A DNA stretch of 64,000 nucleotides, from positions 1-64,000 of the forward strand of contig JALTKS010000006.1 in NCBI GenBank assembly GCA_027006175.1, written 5' to 3'. Below the pieces are notes generated by a model. The model saw only the letters and a program-made list of their open reading frames with translations. It searched no databases and was not told the DNA's origin. The position numbers and the translations under genes were made by a program. Source of the stretch: Gammaproteobacteria bacterium (lineage in GTDB: Bacteria > Pseudomonadota > Gammaproteobacteria > AKS1). Of the stretch, positions 8,859-20,268 are shown in pieces; position 1 is the stretch's first letter, and the number at the start of each line of letters is the position of its first letter.

Positions 8859-9491
8859 TTAGCGTTCCTGTTTGTTGCTATCTATGTAGAGGCTGTCACG
8901 ATGCTGTTGATAATACAGCAGTGCTTTATGTACAGCTTTTACAATGGCGCGCGGAGTAATGGTCGCGCCGGTAAATTGATCGAACTCCCCGCCATCTTTT
9001 TCAACTTGCCAGGCCTTGTCATGAGTGGTTGAAAGACTCTTGCCATTAAAACCGGTTACCCAGTCAGAGCGCTCTATTTCAATGGCATCACCAAGCCCGG
9101 GTGTTTCTTTGTGCTTACTGACGCGTACACCAAGTACACTGCCATCATAACGAATCGCAATCAGAAGAAAAATATTACCGCTATAACCATCAGGTGCAAC
9201 AGACTCCATCGCCACGGCAATAGGTTGTTTATTCTTTCGGGCGCGAAAGACTCTTAATGGCATATCAATACCAAGATGAACAGGATCGTTGACGGTGATG
9301 GTATCGGTAAATAAATCGTTATCATGCATTACTGGTGGAATAAGCTGGTGCAAATTCCGTAATAAGGCTCTCTTTTCACTGGCAGCAATAGGTTCTTTTG
9401 TGGCATCAAAAGTAATGGCAACTAACCATGTGCTGATTAATGCAAAAATACCCAGTACTGCAGCGGTACGAATCATGTGTGTAAATAACAT
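8859..9491 (-). CDS. rnfG: Electron transport complex subunit RnfG
   Basis: Flavin attachment motif [22 protein letters not shown]; rnf operon. Confidence 0.95.
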   Translation of the reverse strand: MLFTHMIRTAAVLGIFALISTWLVAITFDATKEPIAASEKRALLRNLHQLIPPVMHDNDLFTDTITVNDPVHLGIDMPLRVFRARKNKQPIAVAMESVAPDGYSGNIFLLIAIRYDGSVLGVRVSKHKETPGLGDAIEIERSDWVTGFNGKSLSTTHDKAWQVEKDGGEFDQFTGATITPRAIVKAVHKALLYYQQHRDSLYIDSNKQER

Positions 9492-9494
9492 AAC

Positions 9495-10520
9495 CTAGCC
9501 GTTGCCTTGACCAAATACACGTGGGCGAGTGTAGTGATCGATAGTGGGCGCTGCCATGTTCATGAGTAAGACAGCAAAGGCGAGCCCTTCGGGGTAATTC
9601 CCCCATGTGCGAATGACATAACAAATAACACCGATGCCAATGCCATAATAAATTCTGCCCCGCGGTGTGGTTGCGGCACTAACAGGATCGGTGGCAATAA
9701 AGAAAGCCCCCAGCATCGTTGCGCCGCCAAACAGATGAAGCAGTGGGCTAGCATATTGATTTGAATCAATGAGGTAAAACAGACTGGATAGCACGGCAAT
9801 TGCCCCTAACATTGCGACAGGAATTTGCCATGCAATGCGGCGTGTCAGGAGCAGGTACAAGCCACCTAATAAGAAACCAAGACTGACCATTTCCCAGCCA
9901 ACTCCCGCAAGGCTACCAAACAGGTTGCCGAATTGAGGGCTGATTAATGTTGTTGGAATATCAATGCCAGCGCGAAGTTGTGTTTTTATACTATCAAGCG
10001 GTGTCGCGCCACTGATGGTGTCGATACCGAGTCCTGAATTAAAAATAACATCGATACTCGTTTGGAATGTGGGTACTTGTTCCAGCAATGAAATTGCCGC
10101 AGGCCAGCGGGTCATTTCTAATGGAAATGAAATGAGTAACATCACATAACCCAGCATGGCAGGATTAAACGGATTGTAGCCAATGCCGCCGTAAATTTGT
10201 TTACCAAATAGTATGGCAAAGAAGGTACCTAAAACGATAACCCACCATGGCGCAATAGACGGTATCGCCAGAGCAAGCAGAACAGCCGTTAGCAAGGCAC
10301 TGCCATCGGTTAATGTTTTTATTACAGGACGTTTTCGCAGCACCAGGACAATGGCTTCTGTTACAACGGCGGTTAAACAAGCAAGTAAAATCTGTATTAA
10401 AACACTAACACCAAATAGCCACACATAGGCAAGGGTTCCCGGCACGAGCGCATAGCCAACATGCAGCATTAAACGGCTAACACTGGCAGAGGATGATACT
10501 TGTGGCGTATTAATAATCAT
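9495..10520 (-). CDS. rnfD: Electron transport complex subunit RnfD
   Basis: IYGGIGYNPFNPAMLGYV, DSISGATPLD-like motif (DTISGATPLDSIKT), FIATDPVSAATTPRGRIYYG. Confidence 0.95.
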   Translation of the reverse strand: MIINTPQVSSSASVSRLMLHVGYALVPGTLAYVWLFGVSVLIQILLACLTAVVTEAIVLVLRKRPVIKTLTDGSALLTAVLLALAIPSIAPWWVIVLGTFFAILFGKQIYGGIGYNPFNPAMLGYVMLLISFPLEMTRWPAAISLLEQVPTFQTSIDVIFNSGLGIDTISGATPLDSIKTQLRAGIDIPTTLISPQFGNLFGSLAGVGWEMVSLGFLLGGLYLLLTRRIAWQIPVAMLGAIAVLSSLFYLIDSNQYASPLLHLFGGATMLGAFFIATDPVSAATTPRGRIYYGIGIGVICYVIRTWGNYPEGLAFAVLLMNMAAPTIDHYTRPRVFGQGNG

Positions 10521-12160
10521 GATGATGTGGTGTCTTTATTTTGTTGCTTACGTCTTGCATCGGCTTCATCAATTTTAGCTTGCTGCTCGGCGCTTAGATT
10601 ATCAGTATTTGCCGGATTTGTGTCGGATGCCGATTTTTTTTCTTGTACTCGTTTCATGGCGGCAAGAATAGCGGCTTTTTTAGGATCATCGTCTTGATCC
10701 GGTTTTTTCTTTAGTGCGGCTTTTTTACGGTTATGGCGTTCGCGCTTTTCGCGTTTCTCACGCTCAAGCCTTTTTAAACGCAATTCATGACGGATGCGAG
10801 CTTTATCTGATTTTTCCTTGTCACGTTCCTGTTGCCAAATAGTCGTTTTAGCAAAGCGGAAGTATTGTACCAGTGGAATACGACTCGGACAGACAACATC
10901 GCAACAGCCACATTCAATACAGTCAAACAGGCTGTAGTCCTGAATCGCGTCAAATTCCTGTGCGCGTGCATGCCAGTAGAGTTGTTGCGGTAATAAGTTT
11001 ACCGGACAGACGTCAGTGCATTCACCACAGCGGATACATGGTAGCGGTGTAGCTGGTTTGATAACGTCACGTTGGTGTATGGCTAAGACGCAGTTACAGG
11101 TTTTGGTAATGGGAGAACGGCTATCTTCAAGTTTGAAGCCCATCATTGGACCACCGATCAAAATAGTACCAATATTTTCTTCGAGACTATGGCAGTGGTT
11201 TAATAAAAATTGTATTGGGGTGCCAAGTCGAACCTGCATATTTCGTGGTTGCGGAATGCCAGAGCCGGTTATTGTGACAATGCGCGAAGTGAGAGGAATG
11301 CCTCTTGTGATCGCATCATCAATCGCGGCAGCCGTTCCCACATTATGACAAACAATCCCAATGTCTAAAGGTCTACCCTGACTAGGCGGTTGCTTGCCAG
11401 TAAGACTGTAGATAAGCTGACGCTCTCCTCCAGCAGGGTAACGGGTTGGCACACGGACTAATTGAATATTATCGCTGTCACGCATCGCGGACTGCAATGC
11501 GGCATAGGCTTCAATTTTATTATCTTCAATGCCAATTAAACAGTCTTTTGCATTGAGTGCATGGCGCATAATGCGTAGACCATTAATGATTTTGTCGGCA
11601 TGCTCGCGCATGAGCATATCATCGCAACTAATGTAAGGTTCACACTCAGCCGCATTAAGTATCAATGTATCAACCGGATGTTCCTCGGCATTAAGTTTAA
11701 TGTGGCTAGGAAACCCTGCTCCGCCGAGACCAACAATGCCCGCACCTTGAATGCGCTGCTGAATCTCATTGCTAGTTAGAGATTGAAAATTTTCGTTGCC
11801 GATCAATTTGTTTTCAATCGCAATATCACGACCATCGGTTTCAATAACAATACAAGTTACATCCAGATTTGACGGGTGTGGAATACTGCGGGGTTCAATT
11901 GCAATGACAGTACCTGAACTTGAGGCATGAATAGCCGCACTGATATGACCACTAATATTGGCAATGCACTGGTTTTTTAATACTTTATCACCCACCTTGA
12001 CACAAGGTTTTGCGGGATTACCAATATGTTGGACAAGCGGCAACACTAACGCAGGTGGAATGGGGGCAACTTCTATAGGACGTGAGGTCGATATTGATTT
12101 ATGTTCTTCAAGGTGTAGCCCACCATGGAAATCAAATACTTTTGGTTCAGAATGGTTCAT
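10517..12160 (-). CDS. rnfC: Electron transport complex subunit RnfC
   Basis: [22 protein letters not shown], two 4Fe-4S motifs ([24 protein letters not shown]). Confidence 0.95.
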   Translation of the reverse strand: MNHSEPKVFDFHGGLHLEEHKSISTSRPIEVAPIPPALVLPLVQHIGNPAKPCVKVGDKVLKNQCIANISGHISAAIHASSSGTVIAIEPRSIPHPSNLDVTCIVIETDGRDIAIENKLIGNENFQSLTSNEIQQRIQGAGIVGLGGAGFPSHIKLNAEEHPVDTLILNAAECEPYISCDDMLMREHADKIINGLRIMRHALNAKDCLIGIEDNKIEAYAALQSAMRDSDNIQLVRVPTRYPAGGERQLIYSLTGKQPPSQGRPLDIGIVCHNVGTAAAIDDAITRGIPLTSRIVTITGSGIPQPRNMQVRLGTPIQFLLNHCHSLEENIGTILIGGPMMGFKLEDSRSPITKTCNCVLAIHQRDVIKPATPLPCIRCGECTDVCPVNLLPQQLYWHARAQEFDAIQDYSLFDCIECGCCDVVCPSRIPLVQYFRFAKTTIWQQERDKEKSDKARIRHELRLKRLEREKREKRERHNRKKAALKKKPDQDDDPKKAAILAAMKRVQEKKSASDTNPANTDNLSAEQQAKIDEADARRKQQNKDTTSS

Positions 12161-12729
12161 GTTGAACTCTCCTGAACAGGTGTGTTCGTTTCAATTTCAG
12201 CGGGGTTGGGCCACTGCCAATGATTGGTTGATTTCTTTTCTGGGACAATATAAATACAGTCAACAGGGCAGGGGGGGATACACAGATCGCAACCAGTACA
12301 GTTTTCAATAATGACCGTGTGCATTTGTTTTGCCGCGCCAACGATGGCATCGACAGGGCAAGCCTGAATACATAAGGTACAACCAATACAAATTTCTTCA
12401 TCAATGATGACAACGGTCTTTTCTTCTTTGGTTTCTCCGTTTTCAGGATTAAGTGGTAAAGGATCGCGGCCTAACAAGTCAGCCAGCGCGATAATTGTAC
12501 TTTCACCACCGGGTGGGCATTGGTTGATTTCTACTTCACCGTTTGCAATGGCTTCAGCATAAGGACGACAGCCGGGGTAAGTACATTGCCCGCATTGGGT
12601 TTGTGGCAGCAAGGCATCGATTTTATCGACAATGGGATCAGATTCAACCTTAAAACGTACAGCAGCAAAGCCGAGTACTAGTCCGAAGATCACCGATATT
12701 ACAAGTAAGGTAATGACAGCAATTAGCAT
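12157..12729 (-). CDS. rnfB: Electron transport complex subunit RnfB
   Basis: [22 protein letters not shown] and two ferredoxin motifs. Confidence 0.96.
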   Translation of the reverse strand: MLIAVITLLVISVIFGLVLGFAAVRFKVESDPIVDKIDALLPQTQCGQCTYPGCRPYAEAIANGEVEINQCPPGGESTIIALADLLGRDPLPLNPENGETKEEKTVVIIDEEICIGCTLCIQACPVDAIVGAAKQMHTVIIENCTGCDLCIPPCPVDCIYIVPEKKSTNHWQWPNPAEIETNTPVQESST

Positions 12730-12736
12730 ATAAAGA

Positions 12737-13318
12737 TTAGACCTTTACCAAACCGGAAAAGCCCATAAAGGCGAGTGACATAAGTCCAGCGGTGATTAAA
12801 GAAATAGCCGCACCTTTAAACGGTTTCGGTACATCGGCAACCGTTAAACGTTCACGCATGCCAGCAAATAAAATCAGAACGAGAGAGAAACCCACCGCTG
12901 CACCAAAACCATAAATAGCAGACTCCAGAAAAGTGTGCTGTTTTTGTATGTTGAGTAAGGCAACACCCAGTACCGCACAGTTGGTGGTGATCAGTGGCAA
13001 AAATATACCGAGCACCTGGTAGAGTAGTGGGCTGGTTTTATGCACAATCATTTCGGTAAATTGTACGACAGCGGCAATCACAAGTATAAAAGCAATCAAG
13101 CGTAAGTATTCAAGGTCGAGCGGCAACAGAATATATTCATTCACCACATAACTGCTAACAGATGAAAGAGTTAAAACAAAGGTAGTCGCGAGTGCCATGC
13201 CGGTCGCTGTTTCAACTTTGCGTGAGACGCTCATAAACGGGCACAAGCCAAGGAACTGTACCAGAACAAAATTGTTGACCAGTACGGTGCTGACTAATAT
13301 GAGCAGATATTCAGTCAT
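12737..13318 (-). CDS. rnfA: Electron transport complex subunit RnfA
   Basis: [36 protein letters not shown]. Confidence 0.96.
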   Translation of the reverse strand: MTEYLLILVSTVLVNNFVLVQFLGLCPFMSVSRKVETATGMALATTFVLTLSSVSSYVVNEYILLPLDLEYLRLIAFILVIAAVVQFTEMIVHKTSPLLYQVLGIFLPLITTNCAVLGVALLNIQKQHTFLESAIYGFGAAVGFSLVLILFAGMRERLTVADVPKPFKGAAISLITAGLMSLAFMGFSGLVKV

Positions 13319-13339
13319 GTTTTGCCCCTTTTGTTAATG

Positions 13340-13480
13340 GACAGGATTAACAAGATTTACATGATTGTGCTTTGGGTAAAGATGTTGCTAGCGACACATG
13401 CAAATTTATTTTATTAAGCAATTAATAATTATTTAGAATTAAAAACAAGATGAAATTATGTTCACCTTGTCAATCCTGTC
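13340..13480. repeat. MITE-like palindromic intergenic element
   Basis: 27-bp terminal inverted repeats (13340-13366 and 13454-13480), 22/27 matching, flanking about 87 bp AT-rich interior. Confidence 0.7.
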
Positions 13481-13485
13481 GAAAA

Positions 13486-15561
13486 TCATTTTATTTTCAT
13501 TCCCGGTGCAGCGCCTTCATGTGGTTCGAGAATAAATAAGTCTTTCCCCCCAGGCCCTGCAGCAAGTACCATGCCCTCGGAAACACCAAAGCGCATTTTA
13601 CGTGGAGCAAGGTTTGCAACCATAACCGTGTGCTTACCAATTAAATCCTCAGGTGCGTAAGCTGATTTAATACCCGCAAAAATATTGCGTTGTTCACTAC
13701 CTATGTCGAGAGTCAGCTGTAATAGCTTGTCAGCACCATCAACATGTTCTGCATTAATGATCTTGGCAACGCGTAAATCAATTTTAGCAAAGTCATCAAT
13801 GCTGATGGTATCAGCAATCGGTGGGTGTTCGTGTTGTTGTTTTTCAGCATGCCGTGCGGGTGAAGGCGTTTCTTTTTTATCACCGAGACTGTCTTTGTTG
13901 GCATCGACCATGGCATCTACCTGTGTCATTTCTACGCGTTTAGCGAGATGTTTGAATTTGTTAATAGCGTGATCGGTGAGCAAGGTTTGGCTATCGTGCC
14001 ATTGCAATGGTTCGATGTTAAACAGGGCTTCAATCTTTTCTGCCATTACCGGCAGAATCGGTTTTAAATAAATGGTTAACAAGCGAAATGCATTCAAGCT
14101 GCTGGTACAAACCAGATGCGCATTGGCAAGGGTTGTTTCGTCTTTGACCATTTTCCAGGGTTCCAGATCGGCAATGTATTCATTTACTTCATCGGCAAGA
14201 TCCATAATGGCGCGCACGGCTTCACTGAAACGACGTTCGTTAAACAGCGCAGCAATATCGTCACTGGCGGACTGGAGCTTTTTATTCAATGCAAGACCGG
14301 CATCATCCATGTTGGCGGCGAGCTTGCCGTCAAAACGTTTGGCAATAAAACCGGCGGTACGACTGGCGATATTAACGAACTTACCAACAACGTTGCTGTT
14401 TACGCGTGCCACGTAATCTTCAAGATTAAGATCGATGTCTTCTATCTTGTCGTTTAGTTTGGCGGCAAAGTAGTAACGTAAATACTCCGGGTTCAAATGT
14501 TTCAGGTAACTGCTGGCGGTAATAAAGGTGCCCCGTGACTTGGACATTTTTTGTCCGTTGACGGTCAAGAAGCCGTGCACACAAATTTGATCCGGTGTGC
14601 GGTAACCGGCGTAGTGCAGGGTTGCCGGCCAGAACAGCGCATGGAAGTTAAGAATATCTTTACCTATGAAATGATAAAGCTCAGCCTTACTATCGGGTGC
14701 CCAGAAGTCATCAAATTCAAGACCTTCGGTACGTTCACAAAGATGTTTGAAGCTCGACATGTAACCCACCGGAGCATCCAGCCAAACATAAAAATATTTA
14801 CCCGGTGCATCGGGGATCTCAAAACCGAAGTAAGGGGCATCACGGGAAATATCCCAATCCATCAGACCGGTTTCAAACCATTCCTGTAATTTGTTGCGCG
14901 ATTCAACCGGCAATGATTCGTGACCATGTTGGTTTAACTCACCTGCCATCCATTGTTTCAGAAAATCTTCACACTCACTGAGCTTAAAGAAATAATGTTC
15001 AGATTCCTTGAGCACCGGTTTCGCGCCAGAGATAGCCGAGTAAGGATTTAATAATTCAGTGGGGGCATAGGTCGCGCCACAAGATTCACAGGCATCGCCG
15101 TATTGATCCTGCGCATGGCATTTTGGGCATTCGCCTTTGATGAAGCGGTCGGCGAGGAAAATGCCTTTGTCAGGATCAAACAATTGCTCAATGGTACGGG
15201 TGGTGATTTTGTCAGCCGCGTTTAATGCGGTGTACATGCCGGTTGCCAGTTCGCGGTTTTCATCTGAATGGGTTGAGTGATAATTATCGAATTCGACATT
15301 AAAACCATCAAAATCGGCGAGACGTTCGCCACGAATGCGCTCAATTAACTGTTCTGGGGTAATACCTTCGGCTTCCGCGCGCAGCATAATGGCGGTGCCG
15401 TGGGTATCATCGGCGCAGACGTAGTAGCACTGGTGGCCCTGCATGCGTTGGAAACGGACCCAGATATCGGTTTGAATATATTCGACCATATGGCCGATAT
15501 GCAGGCTGCCATTGGCATAGGGCAGGGCACTAGTGACGAGTATTTGGCGTTGTTTGGACAT
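13486..15561 (-). CDS. metG: Methionyl-tRNA synthetase
   Basis: [32 protein letters not shown]-terminal tRNA-binding (EMAP) domain. Confidence 0.98.
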   Translation of the reverse strand: MSKQRQILVTSALPYANGSLHIGHMVEYIQTDIWVRFQRMQGHQCYYVCADDTHGTAIMLRAEAEGITPEQLIERIRGERLADFDGFNVEFDNYHSTHSDENRELATGMYTALNAADKITTRTIEQLFDPDKGIFLADRFIKGECPKCHAQDQYGDACESCGATYAPTELLNPYSAISGAKPVLKESEHYFFKLSECEDFLKQWMAGELNQHGHESLPVESRNKLQEWFETGLMDWDISRDAPYFGFEIPDAPGKYFYVWLDAPVGYMSSFKHLCERTEGLEFDDFWAPDSKAELYHFIGKDILNFHALFWPATLHYAGYRTPDQICVHGFLTVNGQKMSKSRGTFITASSYLKHLNPEYLRYYFAAKLNDKIEDIDLNLEDYVARVNSNVVGKFVNIASRTAGFIAKRFDGKLAANMDDAGLALNKKLQSASDDIAALFNERRFSEAVRAIMDLADEVNEYIADLEPWKMVKDETTLANAHLVCTSSLNAFRLLTIYLKPILPVMAEKIEALFNIEPLQWHDSQTLLTDHAINKFKHLAKRVEMTQVDAMVDANKDSLGDKKETPSPARHAEKQQHEHPPIADTISIDDFAKIDLRVAKIINAEHVDGADKLLQLTLDIGSEQRNIFAGIKSAYAPEDLIGKHTVMVANLAPRKMRFGVSEGMVLAAGPGGKDLFILEPHEGAAPGMKIK

Positions 15562-15739
15562 ATTTCATCTTATTGTTAGGTTAATCCCGTTTAAAACAGT
15601 CAGGAATAGCTGACTAGAATTGTCTGGAATATGCATATTATGTTACTCTAATATATTAACCGAATTAAGTCTCCAGTGTTAAGTATATTAAAGGTATCAG
15701 ACATTGGGTGTTGAAGTGAATTTGCAGGAGAACAGAGCA

Positions 15740-16828
15740 ATGGCAGAAGTAACTCGCGAGAGCGTTGAAGCAAAGCTGAAAGAATACATCGATCCTTATC
15801 TCGACAAGGATTTGGTATCAGCGAAAGCAGTGAAAGATATCAAAATCGACGGCGGTGCGGTCAGTATTGATGTCGTGCTTGGTTTTCCTGCCAAGGGCTA
15901 TGTTGAGACATTGGCAGCAAAGCTTAATGAATTTGTTAGCAGTATCGACGGTGTTAGCGACGTAACCATTGACGTTAGCATCAAGATCGCAGCACATAAG
16001 GCACAAAAGGGTGTTGAGCAGATCCCGGGTATCAAGAATGTGATTGCAGTGGCATCCGGTAAGGGTGGTGTGGGTAAATCAACCACCTCTGTAAACCTTG
16101 CTTTAGCCTTGGCGGCTGAAGGCGCCTCGGTCGGTATTCTTGATGCGGATATCTACGGTCCAAGCCAGCCGCGTATGCTGGGTGTGAATAAAGAACGTCC
16201 TGAATCACCTGATGGTAAAACCTTAGAACCTATTAATAGTTACGGCCTACAAGCCATGTCGATTGGTTTCCTCGTTGATGAAGACACCCCCATGATTTGG
16301 CGTGGTCCAATGGTCACACAGGCCTTAAACCAGCTCATTAACGATACTCATTGGAAAGATCTTGATTACCTGATTATCGATTTGCCACCAGGTACTGGCG
16401 ATATCCAGCTGACGCTGGCACAACGTATTCCTGTTAGTGGTTCCGTGATTGTCACAACACCACAAGATATTGCCTTGCTAGATGCCCGTAAAGCCTTAAG
16501 CATGTTTGAAAAGGTTGAGGTACCAGTATTGGGTATCATAGAAAACATGAGCATCCATATTTGTAGTGAATGTGGGCATGAAGAACACATCTTTGGTCAA
16601 GGTGGTGGCGAAAACATGTCTGAACAGTATGACGTCGATCTGCTTGGCGCATTACCGTTGGATATGGCGATTCGTAAAGACACTGATGACGGTAAACCAA
16701 CCGTGGTTGCAGACCCAGATGGCCGTGTGGCACAGATTTATCGTGAAATCAGTCGCCGCGTTTCAGGCAAGATGTCTATGCAAGCGAAGGATTACGCCAG
16801 CAAGTTCCCGAATATCGTTATTTCGTAA
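15740..16828 (+). CDS. apbC: Mrp/ApbC family iron-sulfur carrier P-loop ATPase
   Basis: ASGKGGVGKSTTSVNLALAL, CxxC (HICSECGHEEHIFG); start set at MAEVTRE (ORF track 15704). Confidence 0.93.
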   Translation: MAEVTRESVEAKLKEYIDPYLDKDLVSAKAVKDIKIDGGAVSIDVVLGFPAKGYVETLAAKLNEFVSSIDGVSDVTIDVSIKIAAHKAQKGVEQIPGIKNVIAVASGKGGVGKSTTSVNLALALAAEGASVGILDADIYGPSQPRMLGVNKERPESPDGKTLEPINSYGLQAMSIGFLVDEDTPMIWRGPMVTQALNQLINDTHWKDLDYLIIDLPPGTGDIQLTLAQRIPVSGSVIVTTPQDIALLDARKALSMFEKVEVPVLGIIENMSIHICSECGHEEHIFGQGGGENMSEQYDVDLLGALPLDMAIRKDTDDGKPTVVADPDGRVAQIYREISRRVSGKMSMQAKDYASKFPNIVIS

Positions 16829-16845
16829 GTAATTACTACTTAATC

Positions 16846-16874
16846 AAAAGGCCGGTTTTTTAATCGGCCTTTTT
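16846..16874 (+). terminator. Intrinsic terminator after apbC
   Basis: AAAAGGCCG-gttttttaat-CGGCCTTTTT. Confidence 0.85.
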
Positions 16875-16976
16875 GTTGCATCGAACCCAAGAACTTCAGT
16901 CTTCTTTGCGCTTCATAGCATTTTACGGTTTAATACCCCGCAACAAAAAACAAATATTCAGGCAGACAGACAACAC

Positions 16977-17543
16977 ATGAGCATCAAATCAGATAAATGG
17001 ATTCGCCGTATGGCTGATTCGCACGGTATGATTGAACCTTTTGAACCGGGTCAGGTGAAACATAATGGCAATGAACGTATCGTTTCTTACGGTACCTCAA
17101 GCTACGGTTACGATATTCGCTGCTCAGATGAATTCAAGATTTTTACTAACATCAATTCAACCATTGTCGATCCGAAAAATTTTGATGAAGCCAGTTTTGT
17201 TGATGTGAAATCAGATGTGTGTGTGATTCCACCAAACTCCTTTGCACTTGCTCGCACTATTGAATACTTCCGTATCCCGAGAAATGTATTGACGGTCTGT
17301 TTGGGTAAATCAACCTATGCACGTTGCGGTATAATCGTTAATGTCACGCCGTTTGAACCCGAGTGGGAAGGGCATGTGACTCTGGAGTTTTCAAATACCA
17401 CACCACTACCTGCAAAAATTTATGCTAACGAAGGTGTAGCGCAAGTTTTATTTTTTGAATCAGATGAAGAATGTGAAACGTCTTATGCCGATCGTGCAGG
17501 CAAGTACCAAGGTCAGCAAGGCGTGACGTTACCAAAGACGTGA
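16977..17543 (+). CDS. dcd: dCTP deaminase
   Basis: [51 protein letters not shown]. Confidence 0.97.
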   Translation: MSIKSDKWIRRMADSHGMIEPFEPGQVKHNGNERIVSYGTSSYGYDIRCSDEFKIFTNINSTIVDPKNFDEASFVDVKSDVCVIPPNSFALARTIEYFRIPRNVLTVCLGKSTYARCGIIVNVTPFEPEWEGHVTLEFSNTTPLPAKIYANEGVAQVLFFESDEECETSYADRAGKYQGQQGVTLPKT

Positions 17544-17548
17544 GCTGA

Positions 17549-18439
17549 TTACAGACTACTATAGATAATTCCTATCCAGACGTTAGCCGGGAAAAAACTA
17601 TTGGCTTCCCATGCTGCCCATTTTTTAGATAGGCTTTTTTTCTGAATTTCTTCCAGACTTAAGCCTTTGGCTTTCATCGCAGATACTTCTGCGGATGTGT
17701 CAATCAACATATCATGAAAGGCTTGCAGTTCCTTTTTAGTTGAAAGTGGACCGTGACCGGGTATGACCCTGGTTTTATCATCAATCATTTCCAGTATTAG
17801 GCTAATGTTCTTTGCCATGTTGAGTACATTGCCACCATGGTCAACATCGACGAAGGGAAACATGCCTGAGAAAAAGTGATCACCCATGTGAACAATATTG
17901 GCTTTTTTAAAGAAAACCACAGAATCGCCATCTGTATGACCTTTGGGGAAATGCACGACTTCGATATCTTCATCATTAATATGTAATGATAGTCGTTTGG
18001 CATAGGTGATGGCTGGTAAGGCATGTTTTGGGTATGGCTTGGAAACCATTTTGAATAATTTAATTTCTTGCGTGGTTAACAAGCGCGCTCTGACATTATC
18101 ATGAGCAATGATTTGTGCATGATGTCCAAGTGCCATATTTCCTTGCGTATGATCACCGTGCCAATGGGTGTTGATAAGGTAGTTAAGATTATTTACGCCA
18201 CCGTATTTACCGAGCGCATTTTTGAGTGCATCAGACATTACTTTATAGTCTGCATCAATCAGTAAAAGCCCGTTTTCACCTTTAAGCAGGGCAAGGTTAC
18301 CCCCTTTCCCTTGCAGCATATAAATATTTTCAGTGAGCTGTGTTGATTTAAAGCTGGGCGATTTAGCATGATGGTCATTATCGGCATAGCCATATGAGCT
18401 GAGTAAAAGGCTCACTGCGATTAATATCCATTTATTCAT
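17549..18439 (-). CDS. MBL-fold metallo-hydrolase, exported
   Basis: NTHWHGDHTQGN motif, signal peptide; start at MNKWILIAVS preferred over the ORF start 18502. Confidence 0.85.
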   Translation of the reverse strand: MNKWILIAVSLLLSSYGYADNDHHAKSPSFKSTQLTENIYMLQGKGGNLALLKGENGLLLIDADYKVMSDALKNALGKYGGVNNLNYLINTHWHGDHTQGNMALGHHAQIIAHDNVRARLLTTQEIKLFKMVSKPYPKHALPAITYAKRLSLHINDEDIEVVHFPKGHTDGDSVVFFKKANIVHMGDHFFSGMFPFVDVDHGGNVLNMAKNISLILEMIDDKTRVIPGHGPLSTKKELQAFHDMLIDTSAEVSAMKAKGLSLEEIQKKSLSKKWAAWEANSFFPANVWIGIIYSSL

Positions 18440-18557
18440 AGCAACTTCTCCATTTTGATTTTTATTTAAGGCTTTATAACACAATAAACCTATCATCTTC
18501 ATATAAGATTAAACTTTAGTAGCAAAGTTGGGTATATTTTCTGTATCCTTCGTGTTT

Positions 18558-19481
18558 ATGAAGAAACCAATCGTATCAATCTCCAATCTATCGAAGACCT
18601 ATGCCAGTGGTTTCGTTGCATTAAAAGGTGTGAATCTTGATATTGCCGAGGGTGAAATATTGGCATTACTTGGCCCAAATGGCGCGGGCAAAACAACGTT
18701 AATTTCGATTATCTGCGGTATTGTGAATGCTTCATCAGGTCAGGTTCTTGTTAATGGACAGGATAATGTAAAGAATTTTCGTTCTGCACGTGCCTTGATT
18801 GGTCTGGTGCCACAGGAGTTAACTTTAGGGGCATTTGATACAGTCTGGAATACTTTGAATTTTAGTCGAGGTTTGTTTGGCAAGAAGCCGGATCCTGCCT
18901 ACCTTGAGCAATTACTGAAAGATTTGTCGTTATGGGATAAGAAAGACAGCCTGTTGCTAACACTTTCGGGGGGCATGAAACGCCGTGTGTTAATTGCCAA
19001 AGCCTTATCACATGAACCTACGATTTTGTTTTTGGATGAACCTACGGCAGGTGTTGATGTAGAACTACGAAAAGAAATGTGGGCATTAATTAACCGGTTA
19101 CGTAAATCGGGTGTGACGATTATTTTAACAACACACTATATTGAAGAAGCCGAAGGAATTGCAGATCGGGTAGGCATCATCAACAATGGTGAGCTGTTGG
19201 TGGTTGAAGATAAATTAGCCTTAATGCATAAATTGGGTAAGCGGCAATTAAAGATTGATATTGAAAAAACAATATCAAAAATCCCTGAGTCATTATCCGC
19301 CTGGGAATTAACGCTTTTTGAAGATGGTCAGTCATTGTTATATACCTATGATCCAAACAGGCAACAAACAGGTGTTGCTAAATTATTACGCACCATTGAC
19401 TCAGAAGGGTTATTAATTAAAGACGTTAATACATCGCAAAGTTCTTTAGAAGATATTTTTATTGATATGGTGAACAAGTAA
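18558..19481 (+). CDS. ABC transporter ATP-binding protein (YadG/NodI type)
   Basis: Walker [10 protein letters not shown], signature LSGGMKRR, Walker B ILFLDEP; start MKKPIVSIS within listed ORF. Confidence 0.9.
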   Translation: MKKPIVSISNLSKTYASGFVALKGVNLDIAEGEILALLGPNGAGKTTLISIICGIVNASSGQVLVNGQDNVKNFRSARALIGLVPQELTLGAFDTVWNTLNFSRGLFGKKPDPAYLEQLLKDLSLWDKKDSLLLTLSGGMKRRVLIAKALSHEPTILFLDEPTAGVDVELRKEMWALINRLRKSGVTIILTTHYIEEAEGIADRVGIINNGELLVVEDKLALMHKLGKRQLKIDIEKTISKIPESLSAWELTLFEDGQSLLYTYDPNRQQTGVAKLLRTIDSEGLLIKDVNTSQSSLEDIFIDMVNK

Positions 19482-19483
19482 TA

Positions 19484-20245
19484 ATGAATATTCATGCGGT
19501 AAGAGTTATTTATAAGTATGAAATGTTACGAGCATGGCATACTTTATTGCAAAGTTTTGCGTCGCCGGTGATATCAACTGTATTGTATTTTGTGGTATTT
19601 GGTGCGGCGATTGGCTCACGTATTGAACAGGTTGACGGGGTTTCTTATGGTGCCTTTATTGTGCCGGGATTAATAATGCTTGCTTTATTAACACATAGCA
19701 TTGCAAATGCCTCATTTGGCATTTTCTTTCCCAGATTTACAGGGACTATTTATGAAATACTGTCTGCGCCGATTTCCTTTGTTGAGATATTAATTGGCTA
19801 TGTTGGTGCAGCGGCAACGAAGTCATTCATTATTGGTATTATTATTTTAGCAACGGCAGGTTTCTTTGTGCCTTTAGAAATAGCACATCCTTTCTGGATG
19901 TTGTTGTTTTTAATTTTAACCTGTATTTCATTTAGTTTATTTGGATTTATTATAGGTTTATGGGCTGAGGATTTTGAAAAACTGCAATTAGTTCCTTTGC
20001 TTGTTATTACACCCCTGGTTTTTCTTGGCGGAAGTTTTTATACGATAGACATGCTACCACCAGCATGGCAAACGGTAACGCTTTTTAATCCGGTGGTATA
20101 TTTGATTAGCGGCTTTCGCTGGAGTTTTTTTGAAGTATCAGATGTGAGTGTTTGGGTAAGCCTTTCTGTGGTATCAGGATTTCTGTTTATTTGTTTAGTG
20201 ACAGTATGGTGGATGTTTAAAACAGGTTATCGATTAAAGCATTAA
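19484..20245 (+). CDS. ABC-2 type transporter permease (YadH-like)
   Basis: Six hydrophobic segments, [20 protein letters not shown] motif; adjacent to ATPase. Confidence 0.88.
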   Translation: MNIHAVRVIYKYEMLRAWHTLLQSFASPVISTVLYFVVFGAAIGSRIEQVDGVSYGAFIVPGLIMLALLTHSIANASFGIFFPRFTGTIYEILSAPISFVEILIGYVGAAATKSFIIGIIILATAGFFVPLEIAHPFWMLLFLILTCISFSLFGFIIGLWAEDFEKLQLVPLLVITPLVFLGGSFYTIDMLPPAWQTVTLFNPVVYLISGFRWSFFEVSDVSVWVSLSVVSGFLFICLVTVWWMFKTGYRLKH

Positions 20246-20268
20246 GATGGTTTACATTACACCTGCAT

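Noticed and set aside
8168-13318. Rnf operon as a possible novelty
   Set aside because: Standard rnfABCDGE-nth order with canonical motifs; ordinary
14072-14889. Plus-strand ORFs inside metG (114, 113, 112 aa)
   Set aside because: Antisense to a strongly conserved metG coding sequence
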